DNA from: Zopfochytrium polystomum
Lineage: Eukaryota; Chytridiomycota; Chytridiomycetes; Chytridiales; Chytridiaceae
Length of the DNA stretch: 64,000 bases
Assembly (NCBI GenBank): GCA_025765615.1
Contig: JAIVFJ010000006.1
Location: 620,001 to 684,000, forward strand
Direction: 5' to 3'
The position numbers were made by a program, and so were the translations under genes. Of the stretch, positions 45,845 to 55,133 are shown in pieces (position 1 is the stretch's first letter; every line of letters begins with the position of its first letter). The notes under the pieces are model-generated. The model was not told the origin of the DNA, ran no database searches, and worked only from the letters and a program-made list of their open reading frames with translations.

Positions 45845-48128
45845 CTACAACTTGGTGGGGTACCTGGTCTTGAACTTGAGCAGAAGGTCTTGGCAGTGAG
45901 TGAGGTTTGACTCAGGTTCCCAGGTGTTGTCAGCATCAGAGTAACCTTTCCACTTGACAAGGAACTTGAGTGTCCTTCCAAACCACTTGGCATCCAAGAT
46001 TTGTTCAACCTCAAATTCCTCTTCACCTTCTACCTCAACTGGAGGAGGAGGAGGAAAAACTCTGCCTGGAATGGAATTGGCCACAAACTTCTCCAAAAGG
46101 CTGACATGGAAAACTGGGTGGATCTTCATGGATGCAGAAAGATCCAGCTTGAAGGTGACTGGATTAATTTGCTCCAAGATCTTGAAAGGTCCCAACTTGA
46201 GGTTGTCTAGCTTGGGACTTGGTCTTTTGGTCTGCAAGTTCTTCCTCAGAAGCCAAACTTGCTCACCCACAGCAAGGTCATGGTCCATTCTGTGAGTGTT
46301 GGCGAATCTTGAGGCATCTTCTTGGGCTTGCTTCAGGGTGGAGTCCAGGAAGGTGCTGATGATCTTGAGCTTATGCAAGTGTGAAGCCACAGCAGGAGCT
46401 TGGACATTGGATAGGGTCTCTTGTCCCAGAAGATCTCCTCTTGGATTGAAGCCATAGGTTGCAAAGAAAGGAGATAGCTGGGTGCTTGAGTGGAGAGAAT
46501 TGTTGAGAGCAAATTCTGCCAGCGGAAGGAGGGTGGGCCAATCATCCTGTTGATAGCTGACATAGCACCTCAAATACTGCTCCAGAGTCTGGTTTGTTCT
46601 TTCTGTTTGCCCATCAGTCTGAGGGTGATAAGCAGTTGACAGTTGAGACTTGATTCCAAGGGCTGCTGTGAGTGCTTTCCAAAATTGAGATCTGAACTGA
46701 GGTCCTCTGTCCTGATGATTGACTGAGGCAGCCCATGGAGCCTGAATATGTGCTGCAAAAACAGGTCTGCTGTTCCTTGTGCATCTATATTCTCAGTGAA
46801 GGGGATAAAATGGGCCAACTTTGTCCTTCTGCAGATGACAACAAGGATAGAGTCAAATCCATGGGATGGGGGCAGTTTCACAATGAAGTCCATGGATATT
46901 GATGACCAAGGGCTGATGGCAATTGGGAGGGGCTCCAGAAGTCCATAGGGCTTGTGTCTGCTGGATTTGTTTCTTTGACAGGTTTCACAGCTGCTGACAT
47001 AGTTCTTGATGTACCTCCTCATGCCTGGCCAGTAGAAGTCTCTGGAAACAAGCTCATATGTCTTGTGCTCTCCTGGGTGTCCAGCTGTTGCTGCATCATG
47101 CCTTGTCTTGAGTATCTCAAGTTTTTCCTCTTCTTGGCTGATTTGAATCTTGTGAGGCTTGGGGTCCTTGGAATAGCATGGGCCCACACACTGTCAGGAA
47201 GCAATGAAAGGTGTGTCTTGGATGGTGGGGTGAAACCATCTCCCCCTTCAGGTGCAAGGTCTGTCCTTCTGCGCTCATCAGCAGTGGGGCTTGAATTCTT
47301 GACTGGGAGCTGTGATTCTTGAATCTTTGACTGAGAGTTCTGTTCTTGGCAAAGACTGTGAGCTGTGGAACTTGAATCTTGAATATGGACTGTGAACTGT
47401 GGTACTTGAATCTTTGACTGTGGGTTCTGTGAACTAGAGTCTTGGCCATGACTGTGAGCTCTATGAGCTCTACTTGAATCTTGACTGTGAACTGTGAACT
47501 GTGGAACTTGAGCCTTGGCTGGCTGTGAATCTTGAATCAAGGGCTTGAGAGCATGAGACTTGGTGGCTTGACTTGAGTTTTGGGTGACTGTTCCGATTGG
47601 TGGAGGTTGGACTTGACCAGTGACCCAATCAATGGCAGGGTTCTGGGCCTGCAGCCATGGTAATCCCAGGATGACAGAGAATGTGGGTGAGCCAAGATCC
47701 AATACTTCCAGGTTGACCATGGATGGTGGAAAGTCTTGGATGTGGAGGTTTAGCTTGGTTTCATGGCTGATTTCCTTGAACAGAGCATGATTGGCAAAGT
47801 GGACCTTGAGGGGTGTGGATTTCTTGATGGTGGGAATGGCACAAGACTTGGCAAGGGTGGCATCAATGATGTTGCAGGATGATCCAGAGTCGATAAGGGC
47901 CTTGGTTGTGATGGTTGACTTGGGTGAGAGTTGAATCTTGACATCCATGGTGAGTTGGTGGGGCTTGGAATCTGAGGTGTTTGTGGTGCTGGTGGTGGTG
48001 ATGAAACAGGGGCAGCTTGGAGGAGGGTCCAGGGAATTGCCCCTCAGTGAGCCTGGACCTGGGAGTTTGGGTGCTTCTTCCTTGGGCAGTCCTTGACAGC
48101 ATGCTCCTTGGAGCCACAGTAGAAACAC
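45845..48128 (-). pseudogene. Degenerate pol of chromovirus copy 1
   Basis: The retropepsin part is intact (LIDSGSSCNIIDATLA). RT and RNase H are deleted. The integrase zinc-binding region (HPGEHKTYEL to SCETCQRN) remains, but one-base losses break the frame near 47180 (at the WAHAI motif) and just before the second catalytic Asp (about 46710). The C-terminal chromodomain (LKFLVKWKGYSDADNTWEPE) is complete, ending in a premature TAG where copy 2 has CAG. It cannot encode a working polymerase. Confidence 0.85.
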
Positions 48129-48966
48129 AGTCCCTGCTGGGCCCTCCTTGTTTTCTCCTCTTGGCTCAGAGGACCCTTAGGAAGTGTCTCAACTGCATCC
48201 ACTTGCATGGGTTCAGGAACTGTAAGAGCTTGAGGGACTGGGGTAGGTCTTGATGTAGTTCCTACTTGTCTTTGCTTCAGCCTCTTGGAGTAGAGTCTGT
48301 TGTCAATCTTGATGGCAAGGAGAATGTACTCTTCCAAGGTCTCAGGGATGTGCAGAGACTGGGAGAGCATGTCTTGGATAGACTCATGGAGACCATCATG
48401 GTACAGCTCCATCAGAGCTGCATCATTGTATCCAGAGTCTCTGGCTAGTTGCTTGAATTGGTTGGTGTAGGCCACACAAGATTGCTTTCCTTGCTTGATA
48501 TGCTTGAGCTTGGATCTTGCTGTCCAAGATGCGTAGGGGTCACCAAAGGTAGCTTCCAGCCCCTCCCAGAGCTCTTGCAGGGTGGTGGGTGTGCTTGGGA
48601 GAGATCTGTACCATGATTGAGCTTGACCAGACAGGAGGGTGCTTGTGAAAAGAACCTTGACTTGCTCACTGGGAAATCTTGAAGGTTGGAGAAGGATGAC
48701 ATTCTCCACAGTGGCCATAAAGTTCCTAAGGCTTTGGCCAGCCCAGTGAACTTGTCAGGGCTGGGAACCTTGGGCTCTCTTGCTTGGTTGGCTTTGGGCA
48801 GGGGAAGAGCTTGATGTTCTTGTTGGTGAAGTTGTTGTTGAAGCTGGTGCTGCTGGTGAAGGACTTGTTCTTGAAGTTGGTGTGTCTGTCTTGAAAGGGC
48901 TTGTAATTGGTCCATCAAGGCTTGGAAGTCAGTTGCATCAGGGAAGGTGTTGTTTGGGTCAGACAT
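48044..48966 (-). pseudogene. Frameshifted gag of chromovirus copy 1
   Basis: It matches the 307-aa Gag of the plus-strand copies throughout, but a small deletion near 48730 (GLAKALGTLW instead of GLAKDLRNF) splits it into two frames. The zinc knuckle CFYCGSKEHAVKDC is present in the second part. Confidence 0.9.
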
Positions 48967-49006
48967 GATGGCAGAGAGTAGTAGGAGAGGGTGAAGTGAA
49001 TTATGA

Positions 49007-49314
49007 TGTCAGGAACAGGGCAGGACAGGACAAGGCAGGCAAGGAACTGAGAGGAGTGATGATTGTATTGGAAACAATAATTCACTTGAGGGATGGGACA
49101 GGTCCCCCATCCCCCTTTTATACCTCTTGAGAGTGTTCCTTGTCAAGACTCAAAGAAAGTTCCAGAAAGAGCAATTAGTAATACAATGATACCAATGATA
49201 CCAATGACAACAAGACAAGTCAGGAAAGCAAAGAAGGTTCCATAAGGTTCCACAAGGTTCCATGAAGGAATGTTCTAGAAGGTTCCAGAGGTTTCCAGAG
49301 GGTGATTCATAACA
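49007..49314 (-). repeat. 5' LTR of chromovirus copy 1
   Basis: 308 bp; begins TGTTATGAATCACC and ends CCTGACA on the element strand. The self-complement of the primer-binding site lies at 49077-49087. It differs from the 3' LTR of the same copy by only a few substitutions. Confidence 0.9.
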
Positions 49315-49758
49315 GTTGTCGATCGCCTGTGCCCAGTGCAATCCCTCGCCCACGTGTCGTTTCTATCGTGTTTTAGCGGATCTGGACGCCACAGACGCCA
49401 CAGCACTTGAAACAGCGAATCGCCTCGTCTGGCAGACTGCCACAGCAACTGCACTGCCCCCACCACCAATCATGACCCCCCAACACTCCTGATCGGCCTC
49501 CTTGGCACCCCAAACACCGCACTCCACCATCAATTGAGGCGACTACGGCAAAACGCGGCTGTGCAGCATCGCACGACCCCGAATCCGCCAGATCTGTGTC
49601 TCCCCTGCTTCGTGCTCTTTTTGACGGCGATCTTGACGACCCGGCAGACTCAGACTCCCCCAAACGCAGACCCTGCACTGCGCAACGCATCGGGTGCACC
49701 ACCTGACACAAACGTCGTTACGTCCCAACTCCCAACCAGTTCCCTGCCACACTCACAG
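49315..49758. other. Flank of chromovirus copy 1
   Basis: A minus-strand frame here (49373-49711) is Cys-rich (CSCCGSLPDEAIRCFKCCGVC), reminiscent of a zinc ribbon, but it overlaps an open plus-strand frame and has no partner on the other side of the element. I do not call it. Confidence 0.3.
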
Positions 49759-50298
49759 ATGACACTCACCAGTTCCAGCTCTGGTTACACCATCGTTCCC
49801 CTGACAACGGCTGAACTTATAGACTTCATTGCAAATCAGCAACAGCAGTGGGAGTTGCAGGAGCGCCACAATCAACAGTCAAGTGACAACGTTAAATACT
49901 TCACAGAGACCCTTGACAAAATGCGTGGACAGATCATCAACTTGGAGAATACTATCACAGCAAAGGGTGAGCACATTTGCACTCTTGAGGAGGAGTTGGA
50001 ATGTGTGTGGAGTGAGCGTCGAGAGCGGTGGATTGATGAGGAGGACGCGGACAAGGAGGGAGAGGCTGATGAAGGAGGACCGGGCTATTTCCTGTACATG
50101 TCAAATGATATAAATGAGGATATTCTGGAAGAATTTCTATTATTTCACCACAGCGTCCCCACACAGTCCCCACACAGCACCACCAGCAGCAGCACCAAGA
50201 TCAGACACCCGCTCCTGCTCCTCCTCCTACGGCGCCGTCAGCTGTCTCGTCGTCCACTGTGGGCCATGGGGGGGGTTGTTTGCCTCTCCAACAATTAA
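49759..50298 (+). CDS. Hypothetical coiled-coil-like protein
   Basis: ATG 49759 opens a frame of 179 aa to TAA. The middle is rich in Gln, Glu, Lys and Leu with heptad-like spacing (EELECVWSERRERWIDEED) and ends in an acidic stretch. The last third turns Ser/Arg/Leu-rich and may be past a missed splice site near 50160. The frame is open upstream to 49534 without an ATG. No family is recognised. Confidence 0.35.
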   Translation: MTLTSSSSGYTIVPLTTAELIDFIANQQQQWELQERHNQQSSDNVKYFTETLDKMRGQIINLENTITAKGEHICTLEEELECVWSERRERWIDEEDADKEGEADEGGPGYFLYMSNDINEDILEEFLLFHHSVPTQSPHSTTSSSTKIRHPLLLLLLRRRQLSRRPLWAMGGVVCLSNN

Positions 50299-51729
50299 TG
50301 GGTTAGGGCTTTTGCTGTTTGTGTCTAATTAACGGACAACGACGAGGTGAGAGCGTCAGACAGAGAATCGAAAAAAAATGCACTTTTGGGGTGCCACCTA
50401 CTGCATGTGGCGCAACCTCAAGTCCCAAACCCGAAATTTTCACCACCACTGCCGCCTGCGCCCGGGTTGTCCATCATTAACGAAAATAGGACGAAAAAGC
50501 CGCAACGCCAACTCCTGATACTGGGCTGCGCAGCGCTGCCCACACTGGGCTGCTGGCTGCGGCCGCCACCCGAATCAACGATGCTGCCAGTGGTTGCACG
50601 CTGGCTGCTGGCGACCGCCTCTGCCATTGGATGGGATGATGCAGTATTATGTTGACCGGTGCTGCAGCTGCATTTATGCAAATGATACTGTCGCAGCAAG
50701 CGGGGTCAGCAGTCAGTGTGTGCCTGCCCATCACAATCAGTGGTGGAGTGGGAAGCGACAACAACGCGTTGGAGTAGCAGCCTCCTCCGTCATCGTGTTC
50801 TCCTCGGAGATCACCTGCTGAAAAATTGCAGACTCTTGCGTAGCAATCTGGCTGGGCACCAGCGGCCGGTCTGACAGCGTCCAGACGGAGAATAACTTTC
50901 CAGATCTCGATTTGCCCCTTTAGAACCACTCAACCTGATGAATTGTCTGTGTATTCTGTTTGCATCGAGATCAAGCTGACCTGAGAGCTCTATCGCAATT
51001 AGAGAGTGATGAATCAACAGAAAGAGATGGCACTCACTAAAGCCACTGGTTTGTTCATTCATGGTTGAATTTGTGCGCTCTCTCATGTTCTTGCTATTGC
51101 TGGCACCCTGTCTCGCCTGCTATCTGGCTGTAGCAATGGTAGAGTGGTGGCTATCTCACAAAGGGGTTCCTTGTCAACCAGAATGGAGTGAGCAGGAGAA
51201 ATTTTCTTGGAGCAAGTGCAGCAGCTTGCTTTGGAGCTGGGAGCGCCATCTGTCAGCCAAACGCTGGCTTCGCCGACTGGCTTGGTGCCCCATCCCTCAT
51301 GCAGGACGTTTCATTCCCCTGGTACGTATACAGCAACCACAATATTGCATGTGTAGGAATGCTTCTGTCCTGTATGAGCATGTGATCTTACCGCCATTGC
51401 TTGCAAATTGAACCAGAACAATGGCAGCAGAAGTACTTGATTGCACCAATTCAGACTGGTAGGTTTTGGCAGCTGCAATCGCATTGGCTTGGTTAGGCAG
51501 CATCTGAAAAACACTCACAGTGGATTGACAATTAGATTAGGATTGAAACGACGGAATCACAGCGCAGAAGCATCACGACTGCGCTCCTCTTTGGCGATCG
51601 CGATGGAAGGACCGAGGTCTGCTCGATAGCCGAGGTTTGTGCCTCCTGTGCTCCCCACTTCCTGCTGTTGTCATTGAGGAAAGAAAGCGCAACCAGTACT
51701 CCCTACCCGTTTTCCTCATGGTCCACTGC
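50299..51729. other. Intergenic region
   Basis: No gene is supported. Open frames on both strands (for example 50477-50929 minus and 51061-51411 plus) have no motifs and overlap each other. Confidence 0.35.
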
Positions 51730-52305
51730 TGAGCAATGGCTGTGAGACTGTGCTCTCTAAATCTCCTCACCCTGGGCTGGAGGTGGAAATAGAGCAATGG
51801 CCTAAATACCAATCCTACCTAATGAAAAGGGCAAAAAAAGGTGTCTAGGGGTCACCAGACAGGAAAATGTATTTGGAGTCTACTAAAGCCCATCATCAAA
51901 CACAAAAGAAACTCTTTAAACACAAAAAAGAGCAGTTATCACACATCTACAAGGGAAACATAATAAAAGTGTGACAAAGGTGGCACAATCACAAAAGAAA
52001 GTGCAAAATGCCTCTGGTCCAAGACTCAGAGAAACCCCAATGGCAAAGCCAAAGGGACCGAATCACTCAGTAAGGAATGAGACTTAGGGCAACAAAGGGG
52101 GCGCCTAAGGCAGCACCAACCAATCTGTGCCAGCTCCTTCCCAAGGCAGAAGCCAAGGGGAAAGGCAAGAGAGTGGGGAGGAAAGTGGCCAGGTCCCAAC
52201 CTGTTGGAGCCACCACCTTGGAGCACCAGCTCCCTCTCTGCCAAAGACAGGCCCTAAGTTGGAGGGGGTTGGACACAAAGGGCAAACACAAGGAACAGTT
52301 AGTGT
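51730..52305 (-). repeat. Dispersed repeat R1, copy 3, interrupted by the chromovirus array
   Basis: Reverse-complement match to 40650-41125 and 1376-1680. The end of the match (GAACAGTTAGTG at about 52293-52304) directly abuts the LTR starting at 52306, so the retroelement inserted into or at the edge of this repeat. Confidence 0.75.
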
Positions 52306-52334
52306 TGTTATGAATCACCCTCTGGAAACCTCTG

Positions 52335-52432
52335 GAACCTTCCAGAACATTCCTTCATGGAACCTTCTGGAACCTTCTGGAACCTTCTAGAACATTCCTT
52401 CATGGAACCTTGTGGAACCTTCTGGAACCTTC
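52335..52432 (+). promoter_or_regulatory. Heat-shock-element array in the LTR
   Basis: Alternating GAA and TTC triplets recur every 5 bp, the definition of a heat-shock element (nGAAnnTTCn). The first block has four units (52335-52352), the second eight uninterrupted units (52360-52397), and the third a partial set (52405-52432). A core of TTCTAGAACATTC is a perfect three-unit site. It lies about 110-200 bp upstream of the TATA box. The same array occurs in the LTRs starting at 55134 and 62066. Heat-shock-factor control is inference from the motif. Confidence 0.8.
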
Positions 52433-52542
52433 TTTGCTTTCCTGACTTGTCTTGTTGTCATTGGTATCATTGGTATCATTGTATTACTAATTGCTCTTTC
52501 TGGAACTTTCTTGGAGTCTTGACAAGGAACACTCTCAAAAGG

Positions 52543-52549
52543 TATAAAA
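52543..52549 (+). promoter_or_regulatory. TATA box of the LTR promoter
   Basis: TATAAAA within GGTATAAAAGGGGG, about 35 bp before the sequence that pairs with the primer-binding site. Conserved in all LTR copies here. Confidence 0.8.
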
Positions 52550-52660
52550 GGGGGATGGGGGACCTGTCCCATCCCTCAAGTGAATTATTGTTTCCAATAC
52601 AATCATCACTCCTCTCAGTCCCTTGTCTGCCTTGCCCTGTCCTGCCATGTTCCTGACATC

Positions 52661-52671
52661 ATAATTCACTT
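52661..52671 (+). other. Self-priming primer-binding site
   Basis: ATAATTCACTT lies 2 nt after the LTR and is the exact reverse complement of AAGTGAATTAT at 52578-52588, about 35 nt after the TATA box, where the transcript should begin. An 11-nt match to the RNA 5' end is the hallmark of Tf1/sushi-type self-primed reverse transcription. The same pair exists in copies 1 (48994-49004 with 49077-49087), 3 (55489-55499 with 55406-55416) and 4 (62421-62431 with 62338-62348). Confidence 0.8.
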
Positions 52672-52698
52672 CACCCTCTCCCACTACTCTCTGCCATC

Positions 52699-53622
52699 AT
52701 GTCTGACCCAAACAACACCTTCCCTGATGCAACTGCCTTCCAAGCCTTGATGGACCAATTACAAGCCCTTTCAAGACAGACACACCAACTTCAAGAACAA
52801 GTCCTTCACCAGCAGCACCAGCTTCAACAACAACTTCACCAACAAGAACATCAAGCTCTTCCCCTGCCCCAAACCAACCAAGCAAGAGAGCCCAAGGTTC
52901 CCAGCCCTGACAAGTTCACTGGGCTGGCCAAAGACCTCAGGAACTTTATGGCCACTGTGGAGAATGTCATCCTTCTCCAACCTTCAAGATTTCCCAGTGA
53001 GCAAGTCAAGGTTCTTTTCACAAGCACCCTCCTGTCTGGTCAAGCTCAATCATGGTACAGATCTCTCCCAAGCACACCCACCACCCTGCAAGAGCTCTGG
53101 GAGGGGCTGGAAGCTACCTTTGGTGACCCCTACGCATCTTGGACAGCAAGATCCAAGCTCAAGCATATCAAGCAAGGAAAGCAATCTTGTGTGGCCTACA
53201 CCAACCAATTCAAGCAACTAGCCAGAGACTCTGGATACAATGATGCAGCTCTGATGGAGCTGTACCATGATGGTCTCCATGAGTCTATCCAAGACATGCT
53301 CTCCCAGTCTCTGCACATCCCTGAGACCTTGGAAGAGTACATTCTCCTTGCCATCAAGATTGACAACAGACTCTACTCCAAGAGGCTGAAGCAAAGACAA
53401 GTAGGAACTACATCAAGACCTACCCCAGTTCCTCAAGCTCTTACAGTTCCTGAACCCATGCAAGTGGATGCAGTTGAGACACTTCCTAAGGGTCCTCTGA
53501 GCCAAGAGGAGAAAACAAGGAGGGCCCAGCAGGGACTGTGTTTTTACTGTGGCTCCAAGGAGCATGCTGTCAAGGACTGCCCAAGGAAGAAGCACCCAAA
53601 CTCCCAGGTCCAGGCTCACTGA
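52699..53622 (+). CDS. gag: Gag of chromovirus copy 2
   Basis: 307 aa from ATG 52699. A Gln/His-rich coiled N-terminus (about residues 15-58) is followed by a retrotransposon Gag core (LLSGQAQSWYRSL, ELWEGLEATFGDP, LARDSGYNDAALMELYHDGL) and a CCHC zinc knuckle near the C-terminus (CFYCGSKEHAVKDC, C-X2-C-X4-H-X4-C). It should form the particle and bind the element RNA. The pol frame overlaps its last 85 bp in the minus-one frame. Confidence 0.95.
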   Translation: MSDPNNTFPDATAFQALMDQLQALSRQTHQLQEQVLHQQHQLQQQLHQQEHQALPLPQTNQAREPKVPSPDKFTGLAKDLRNFMATVENVILLQPSRFPSEQVKVLFTSTLLSGQAQSWYRSLPSTPTTLQELWEGLEATFGDPYASWTARSKLKHIKQGKQSCVAYTNQFKQLARDSGYNDAALMELYHDGLHESIQDMLSQSLHIPETLEEYILLAIKIDNRLYSKRLKQRQVGTTSRPTPVPQALTVPEPMQVDAVETLPKGPLSQEEKTRRAQQGLCFYCGSKEHAVKDCPRKKHPNSQVQAH

Positions 53623-55133
53623 GGGGCAATTCCCTGGACCCTCCTCCAAACTGCCCCTGTTTCATCACCACCACCAGCACCACAAACACCTCAGATTCCA
53701 AGCCCCACCAACTCACCATGGATGTCAAGGTTCAACTCTCACCCAAGTCAACCATCACAACCAAGGCCCTTATAGACTCTGGATCATCCTGCAACATCAT
53801 TGATGCCACCCTTGCCAAGTCTTGTGCCATTCCCACCATCAAGAAATCCACACCCCTCAAGGTCCACTTTGCCAATCATGCTCTGTTCAAGGAAATCAGC
53901 CATGAAACCAAGCTAAACCTCCACATCCAAGACTTTCCACCATCCATGGTCAACCTGGAAGTATTGGATCTTGGCTCACCCACATTCTCTGTCATCCTGG
54001 GATTACCATGGCTGCAGGCCCAGAACCCTGCCATTGATTGGGTCACTGGTCAAGTCCAACCTCCACCAATTGGAACAGTCACCCAAAACTCAAGTCAAGC
54101 CTCCAAGTCTCATGCTCTCAAGTCCCTGATTCAAGGCTCTCAGCCTAGTATCCAAGGTCAACCACAAATGACAGCTCCAGTATCAGCCTGCAGCTCACAG
54201 ATCCCAGCCAAGATTCAAGTTTCACAGTTCACAGTTCATAGTCAAGATTCCAGTACAGCTCATAGAGCTCACAGTCATGGCCAAGTCTGTAGTTCACAGA
54301 ACCCACAGTCAAAGATTCAAGTACCACAGTTCACAGTCCAAATTCAAGATTCAAGCTCCACAGCTCACAGTCTTTGCCAAGAACAGAACCCTCAGTCAAA
54401 GATTCAAGAATCACAGTTCCCAGTCAACAATTCAAGCCCCACTGCTGATGAGCACAGAAGGACAGACCTTGCACCTGAAGGGGGAGATGGTTTCACCCCA
54501 CCATCCAAGACACACCTTTCATTGCTTCCTGACAGTGTGTGGGCCCATGCTATTTCCAAGGACCCCAAGCCTCACAAGATTCAAATCAGCCAAGAAGAGG
54601 AAAAACTTGAGATACTCAAGACAAGGCATGTTGCAGCAACAGCTGGACACCCAGGAGAGCACAAGACATATGAGCTTGCTTCCAGAGACTTTTACTGGCC
54701 AGGCATGAGGAAGAACTTGCAGTCCAAAAGACCAAGTCCCAAGCTAGACAACCTCAAGTTGAGACCTTTCAAGATCTTGGAGCAAATCAATCCAGTCACC
54801 TTCAAGCTGGATCTCCCTGCATCCATGAAGATCCACCCAGTTTTCCATGTCAGCCTTTTGGAGAAGTTTGTGGCCAACTCCATTCCAGGCAGAGTTGTTC
54901 CTCCTCCTCCTCCAGTTGAGGTAGAAGGTGAAGAGGAATTTGAGGTTGAACAAATCTTGGATGCCAAGTGGTTTGGAAGAACACTCAAGTTCCTTGTTAA
55001 GTGGAAAGGTTACTCAGATGCTGACAACACCTGGGAGCCTGAGTCAAACCTCACTCACTGCCAAGACCTTCTGCTCGAGTTCAAGACCAGGTACCCCACC
55101 AAGTTGCAGAAGAGGCCTAAAAGGGGGAGATGA
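53538..55133 (+). CDS. pol: Protease-chromodomain fusion ORF of chromovirus copy 2
   Basis: 531 codons, overlapping gag in the minus-one frame, so expression probably needs frameshifting. It begins with retropepsin (DSGSS active site in LIDSGSSCNIIDATLA), then a Gln/Ser-rich linker. At 54446-54459 it jumps from the linker to sequence that follows RNase H in copy 3. At 54706-54713 it jumps again across integrase at a TGAGGAAG direct repeat. It ends in a full chromodomain (TLKFLVKWKGYSDADNTWEP). RT, RNase H and the integrase core are missing, so the product cannot copy or insert DNA. Confidence 0.9.
   Translation: MFLLWLQGACCQGLPKEEAPKLPGPGSLRGNSLDPPPNCPCFITTTSTTNTSDSKPHQLTMDVKVQLSPKSTITTKALIDSGSSCNIIDATLAKSCAIPTIKKSTPLKVHFANHALFKEISHETKLNLHIQDFPPSMVNLEVLDLGSPTFSVILGLPWLQAQNPAIDWVTGQVQPPPIGTVTQNSSQASKSHALKSLIQGSQPSIQGQPQMTAPVSACSSQIPAKIQVSQFTVHSQDSSTAHRAHSHGQVCSSQNPQSKIQVPQFTVQIQDSSSTAHSLCQEQNPQSKIQESQFPVNNSSPTADEHRRTDLAPEGGDGFTPPSKTHLSLLPDSVWAHAISKDPKPHKIQISQEEEKLEILKTRHVAATAGHPGEHKTYELASRDFYWPGMRKNLQSKRPSPKLDNLKLRPFKILEQINPVTFKLDLPASMKIHPVFHVSLLEKFVANSIPGRVVPPPPPVEVEGEEEFEVEQILDAKWFGRTLKFLVKWKGYSDADNTWEPESNLTHCQDLLLEFKTRYPTKLQKRPKRGR

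Larger units (their letters stand above)
45513..49314 (-). mobile_element. Ty3-like chromovirus copy 1, RT/RNase H-deleted and degenerate
   Basis: Bounded by 308-bp LTRs (45513-45820 and 49007-49314) that start TG and end CA on the element strand. Internal order from the 5' end (right) is PBS 48994-49004, gag, protease, integrase, chromodomain, polypurine tract at 45821-45835. The RT and RNase H region is absent, with the same junction as in copy 2 (near 47270-47290). Gag and pol carry frameshifts. Flanking bases ATCTT (left) and GTTGT (right) do not match, so no target-site duplication is visible and the copy may have been rearranged after insertion. Confidence 0.9.
52306..52658 (+). repeat. 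5' LTR of chromovirus copy 2
   Basis: 353 bp, TG...CA ends. Order: heat-shock-element-like arrays (52335-52432), TATAAAA (52543-52549), presumed transcript start near 52578, end CCTGACA. About half a dozen substitutions separate it from the LTR at 55134-55486. Confidence 0.93.

Noticed and set aside
49373..49711. Cys-rich minus-strand frame resembling a zinc ribbon, as possible 5' half of the gene cut by chromovirus copy 1
   Set aside because: It ends at a stop before the element and cannot be joined to the frame at 45512; spacing of cysteines fits no family I can name.
51061..51411. 116-codon frame with a signal-peptide-like start
   Set aside because: Beyond the first 25 residues it is Trp/Arg/His-rich noise and conflicts with other frames.
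53530..53560. Slippery heptamer for minus-one frameshifting between gag and pol
   Set aside because: GTGTTTTTACTG is suggestive, but it does not form a canonical X-XXY-YYZ heptamer in the gag frame, so the shift site is left open.
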